DNA of 7,943 nt from Rhizobiales bacterium UBA3584 (lineage in GTDB: Bacteria > Pseudomonadota > Alphaproteobacteria > Rhizobiales > Devosiaceae): NCBI GenBank assembly GCA_002375765.1, contig DFMV01000064.1, positions 1 to 7,943 on the forward strand, written 5' to 3'. The translations under genes were made by a program, and so were the position numbers. This document shows positions 5,382 to 7,943 of this stretch, piece by piece. The notes under the pieces were generated by a model. It was not told where the DNA came from. It made no database searches and was given only the letters and a program-made list of their open reading frames with translations. Position 1 is the stretch's first letter; every line of letters begins with the position of its first letter.

Positions 5382-6437
5382 ATGCCCACGCCCCGAAACA
5401 AGCAACCGACGATCATCGATATTGCGGAAGTGGCCGGTGTTTCCAAAAGCACCGTAGCGCGCGCATTGTCCGGATCGCCCCATATCGGGGACAAGACGCG
5501 GGAGCGGGTGCTCAATGCGGTGCGTGCGCTGGGATATGAGCGCAACCATCTTGCCCATTCGTTGCGCTCGGGAAAGACAGGACTGATCGGCCTGGTCATT
5601 CCCGATATTGCCAATCCGTTCTGGGCCGAAGTGGCGCGCGGCGCTCAGGATGCTGCAGCAGCCAGCGGCGCTTCACTTCTGATTTTCAGCTCCGACTGGG
5701 ATCCCGAGCGCGAAGCGCACCATCTGCGCGCCCTGCGCCAGGCGAGAGTCGATGGCGCCATCGTCAATCCGGTGGCAGACAACGTGGACGGGCTGGGCCG
5801 GTTCGGCCTTCCCGTGGTGCTGATCGGTTCGAGCGCCGAGCGGTTTCCCGAACTTTCCAGCGTGGGCAGCGATATTGCACAAGGCGTTGCACTGGGCCTC
5901 GATCACCTCGCCAGCCTTGGCCACCATCGCCCGGCGCTGCTCGTCGGCTCGGCAAACCGCTTGGCCCGGGTACGCTTCATGCGTGTTGTCCATGACTATT
6001 GCATTGGCCACGATATCGACCCGGCAACGCTGGTGGTCGAAGAAGGCAGTTACACTGTCGAATCGGGACGCGCGGCGATGCTGCGCCTTCTCGAACGCGA
6101 CCCCAAGGCGGCGCGATGCGTCTTTGCCGCGAACGATCTGATGGCGCTTGGCGCGTTACTCGCTGTGCGTGAAGTCGGGCTGCGCTGTCCAGACGACATA
6201 TCGATTCTGGGCTTTGACGGCATTCCGGCGGCGGCCTTTTCAGACCCGGGCCTGACCACGATCGAAAAACCTGCCCGTACCATTGGCGTGGAGGGCATGC
6301 GCTTGCTGGCCGAGACGATCGAGGGCAAGCTCGAGCATCGGCGCGTCCTGCTCGATTGCGCGCTCACCTCGCGCGGGTCGCTGGCCCGCAGCAGCGAGAA
6401 TGGACCGGCCCGCCTGATGGCCGTGGGGAGCAACTAG
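5382..6437 (+). CDS. LacI/GalR-family transcriptional regulator
   Basis: Sugar-responsive DNA-binding regulator of 351 residues that probably controls the downstream ABC transporter. The N-terminal helix-turn-helix TIIDIAEVAGVSKSTVARAL (residues 10-29) is followed by the hinge helix NHLAHSLRSG (55-64), in which Leu61 is the expected minor-groove wedge. The core is a periplasmic-binding-protein fold, with IPDIANPFWAEVARGAQ (73-89) as the first ligand-side motif and FAANDLMALGALLAV plus ISILGFDGIP in the second lobe. ATG 5382 is the only sensible start, yet it lacks a close ribosome site: the nearest, GGGAGGAAG (5353-5361), is about 20 nt away with a small hairpin between. The stop is 2 bp before the permease ATG, so the genes form one unit. 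Two matching palindromes (5331-5350 and 6481-6500) are its likely operators. The effector sugar is unknown. Confidence 0.93.
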   Translation: MPTPRNKQPTIIDIAEVAGVSKSTVARALSGSPHIGDKTRERVLNAVRALGYERNHLAHSLRSGKTGLIGLVIPDIANPFWAEVARGAQDAAAASGASLLIFSSDWDPEREAHHLRALRQARVDGAIVNPVADNVDGLGRFGLPVVLIGSSAERFPELSSVGSDIAQGVALGLDHLASLGHHRPALLVGSANRLARVRFMRVVHDYCIGHDIDPATLVVEEGSYTVESGRAAMLRLLERDPKAARCVFAANDLMALGALLAVREVGLRCPDDISILGFDGIPAAAFSDPGLTTIEKPARTIGVEGMRLLAETIEGKLEHRRVLLDCALTSRGSLARSSENGPARLMAVGSN

Positions 6438-6439
6438 CC

Positions 6440-7417
6440 ATGAGCCTTGACGAAAAAGAACTGGCTTCAACCATATCCAATTTTGGGAACGTTCCCAAAA
6501 GATCCAAATCTATTCCACGGCGTGTGGCTTTCGGCCTCAAGCTTAGGGCCTGGTGGCCGTACTACGCGATGATGGCTCCTGGCCTCGTCTATTTTCTGGT
6601 GTTTCACTATTTCCCCATCTATCAGGCCAAGCTCGCCTTCGAGGATTTCCGGATCTTCGGCGACAATCTTTTTGTGGGTTTCAAGCATTTCGACACACTG
6701 TTTGACTCCCCGGCCTTTTTCCAGGTCCTGGCCAATACGCTGATCATCTCCGCCATGAAGATGGTTTTCGTCTTCCCGGTGCCCATCTTCATCGCGCTGT
6801 TCATCAACGAAGTGCGCAGTACCAATCTGCGCCGCTTCATTCAATCGGCGATCTACCTGCCGCACTTTCTTTCCTGGGTGGTGATCGCCGGTATCTTCAT
6901 CGCCGCCCTGTCGCCCTCGAGCGGTGTCGTCAACGATATCGGGCAGGCGCTCGGATTTGCGCCGCGGTCTTTCATGACCGAGTCCGGCTCCATTCGCTGG
7001 GTCATTGTGTTTTCCGAAATGTGGCGGACGGCGGGCTGGGATTCGCTGCTCTATTTCGCGGCCATCATGGCCATCGATCCCCAGCTATACGACGCTGCGG
7101 AAATGGACGGGGCAAATCGCTGGCAGAAGATCATCCATGTCACCCTGCCCGGCATCACACCGACCATCGCAACTCTGTTCATCCTCAATGTCGGCCTGTT
7201 CATGAATGCGGGCTTTGACCAGGTCTTCAACCTGTCCAACGACGCCATCCGCGACCAGATCGATATCATCGACACCTATGTTTACCGGATCGGTCTGCAG
7301 TCGGGTCAGTTCTCGCTGGCGACAGCGGCGGGTCTGTTCAAGGGCGTTATCGGCATGGTGCTGATCGTTGCCGCGCACACCATTTCCAAGCGCCTCACCG
7401 GAAAGGGGGTGTGGTAA
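6440..7417 (+). CDS. ABC sugar transporter permease, LplB type
   Basis: Inner-membrane subunit of a carbohydrate ABC importer, 325 residues. GGGGAG (6424-6429) lies 10 nt before ATG 6440, just after the lacI stop. After a soluble N-terminus of about 38 residues there are roughly six membrane spans (about 41-60, 97-123, 136-157, 186-211, 240-258, 297-316). The ATPase-contacting EAA loop is DAAEMDGANRW...LPG (218-238). The segment YYAMMAPGLVYFLVFHYFP and the C-terminal IDTYVYRIGLQSGQFS...SKRLTGKGVW follow the LplB/YteP pattern. Relatives in Bacillus import pectin-derived or other plant oligosaccharides, but the substrate here is not determinable. Codons 14-21 contain a perfect 20-bp operator-like palindrome in the unconserved N-terminus. 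It overlaps the next permease by one base. Confidence 0.93.
   Translation: MSLDEKELASTISNFGNVPKRSKSIPRRVAFGLKLRAWWPYYAMMAPGLVYFLVFHYFPIYQAKLAFEDFRIFGDNLFVGFKHFDTLFDSPAFFQVLANTLIISAMKMVFVFPVPIFIALFINEVRSTNLRRFIQSAIYLPHFLSWVVIAGIFIAALSPSSGVVNDIGQALGFAPRSFMTESGSIRWVIVFSEMWRTAGWDSLLYFAAIMAIDPQLYDAAEMDGANRWQKIIHVTLPGITPTIATLFILNVGLFMNAGFDQVFNLSNDAIRDQIDIIDTYVYRIGLQSGQFSLATAAGLFKGVIGMVLIVAAHTISKRLTGKGVW
6481..6500. promoter_or_regulatory. Perfect 20-bp palindrome, candidate intragenic LacI operator
   Basis: TTTTGGGAACGTTCCCAAAA is fully self-complementary and matches the lacI-upstream site at 18/20. It lies 41 bp inside the permease reading frame, covering residues 14-21 (NFGNVPKR), where the family is not conserved. 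The two dyad centres are 1,150 bp apart. It could act as a roadblock, as a loop partner of the upstream site, or as operator for a promoter hidden in the 3' end of lacI. Confidence 0.85.
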
Positions 7418-7943
7418 TGGCCCGCGCCAATTCCACCCGTTTCGAGCGTCTCGAACAAACGATCATCGTATCGAGCCTTTTGCTCATGGTTGTCGTGACG
7501 GTTCAGCCGATCCTCAATCTGCTCGCCATTTCATTTTCCGATTCTGCACAGGTGCCCGGAATGAGCGGTCTGGCGGTGATCCCAAGGGGGTTTTCGCTCG
7601 ATGTCTGGACGCTTCTGATCGCCAATCCCGAGGTCCAGCGCGGCCTGCTCAATTCGCTGTTCATCACGATTACCGGCACGATCCTCAACGTGACCTTCAC
7701 CGCGCTGATGGCATGGGCACTGTCGCGCCCGCGGCTGCCGGGGCGCCGCATCCTGTTCGTTTTTGTTCTGGCCACCATCGTCTTCGAGCCCGGCCTGATC
7801 CCCGATTATTTCGTGGTGCGCGAGCTGGGCCTGCTCAACACCTATTGGGCGGTCATTCTCTATAAGCTCGTCAACGCCTGGTATCTGATCATCCTGATCC
7901 GGTTCTTTGAGGAAGTGCCCGGCGAGTTGCTCGAGGCGGCAGA
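7417..7943 (+). CDS. ABC sugar transporter permease, LplC/YtcP type (3' end cut by window)
   Basis: Second inner-membrane permease of the same importer; 175 residues are visible of a family length near 290-300. The ATG overlaps the previous stop codon by one base (TAATG), and AAGGGGG (7403-7409) sits 7 nt upstream, so translational coupling is likely. The first membrane span is at about residues 15-38, followed by the LplC-like periplasmic segment with FSDSAQVPGMSG and PRGFSLDVW (41-64). LLNSLFITITGTILNV, AWALSRPRLPGRR and FEPGLIPDYFVVRELGLLNTYWA (123-145) are close to the LplC/YtcP pattern. The window ends inside the EAA loop (EEVPGELLEAA). An extracellular solute-binding protein and possibly an ATPase or glycosidase would be expected downstream; they are not visible. 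Confidence 0.92.
   Translation, partial: MARANSTRFERLEQTIIVSSLLLMVVVTVQPILNLLAISFSDSAQVPGMSGLAVIPRGFSLDVWTLLIANPEVQRGLLNSLFITITGTILNVTFTALMAWALSRPRLPGRRILFVFVLATIVFEPGLIPDYFVVRELGLLNTYWAVILYKLVNAWYLIILIRFFEEVPGELLEAA

Overview
The window (about 60% G+C by eye) looks like an alphaproteobacterial chromosome or large replicon, most probably of the order Hyphomicrobiales (the Rhizobium/Mesorhizobium/Devosia side). Three things point there: the protein families, the resemblance of the hydroxyproline genes to the rhizobial hyp cluster, and a palindromic intergenic repeat at about 864-969 that resembles, from memory, repeats scattered through Hyphomicrobiales genomes. No tRNA, rRNA, CRISPR array, transposase or phage gene was seen. 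No gene-free stretch exceeds about 220 bp.

Layout. (1) 3-860, plus strand: a PfkB-family sugar kinase lacking only its first few residues. (2) 861-963: a convergent gap made almost wholly of two palindromic repeat units. (3) 964-4060 and 4198-5160: a compact trans-4-hydroxy-L-proline catabolism module. On the minus strand are an FAD-dependent D-hydroxyproline oxidase (HypO-like) and a Cys/Cys 4-hydroxyproline 2-epimerase, 10 bp apart. Divergent from them on the plus strand are a GntR/FCD regulator and then a DapA-family enzyme, very likely the pyrroline-4-hydroxy-2-carboxylate deaminase (HypD-like). A strong hairpin terminator at 5204-5240 closes the module. (4) 5382 to the window end, plus strand: a LacI-family regulator followed by two ABC sugar permeases of the LplB and LplC/YtcP type. 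The second permease runs off the window.

How it works together. The epimerase, oxidase and deaminase would take trans-4-hydroxy-L-proline through cis-4-hydroxy-D-proline and 1-pyrroline-4-hydroxy-2-carboxylate to alpha-ketoglutarate semialdehyde. The last step (semialdehyde dehydrogenase) and a hydroxyproline transporter are not in the window. Both enzyme promoters carry the same 21-bp element (19/21 identical) centred on TGTCGACA and overlapping a plausible -35 box, so the GntR protein probably represses both arms. The oxidase/regulator gap has a second, related dyad exactly 22 bp away.

The LacI/ABC unit has its own matched pair of sites. A perfect 20-bp palindrome lies inside the 5' coding sequence of the first permease, and an 18/20 copy lies just upstream of lacI. 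These paired, unannotated operators are the most informative non-coding signals here. The functions themselves belong to known families, and I found no convincing evidence for a wholly new system.
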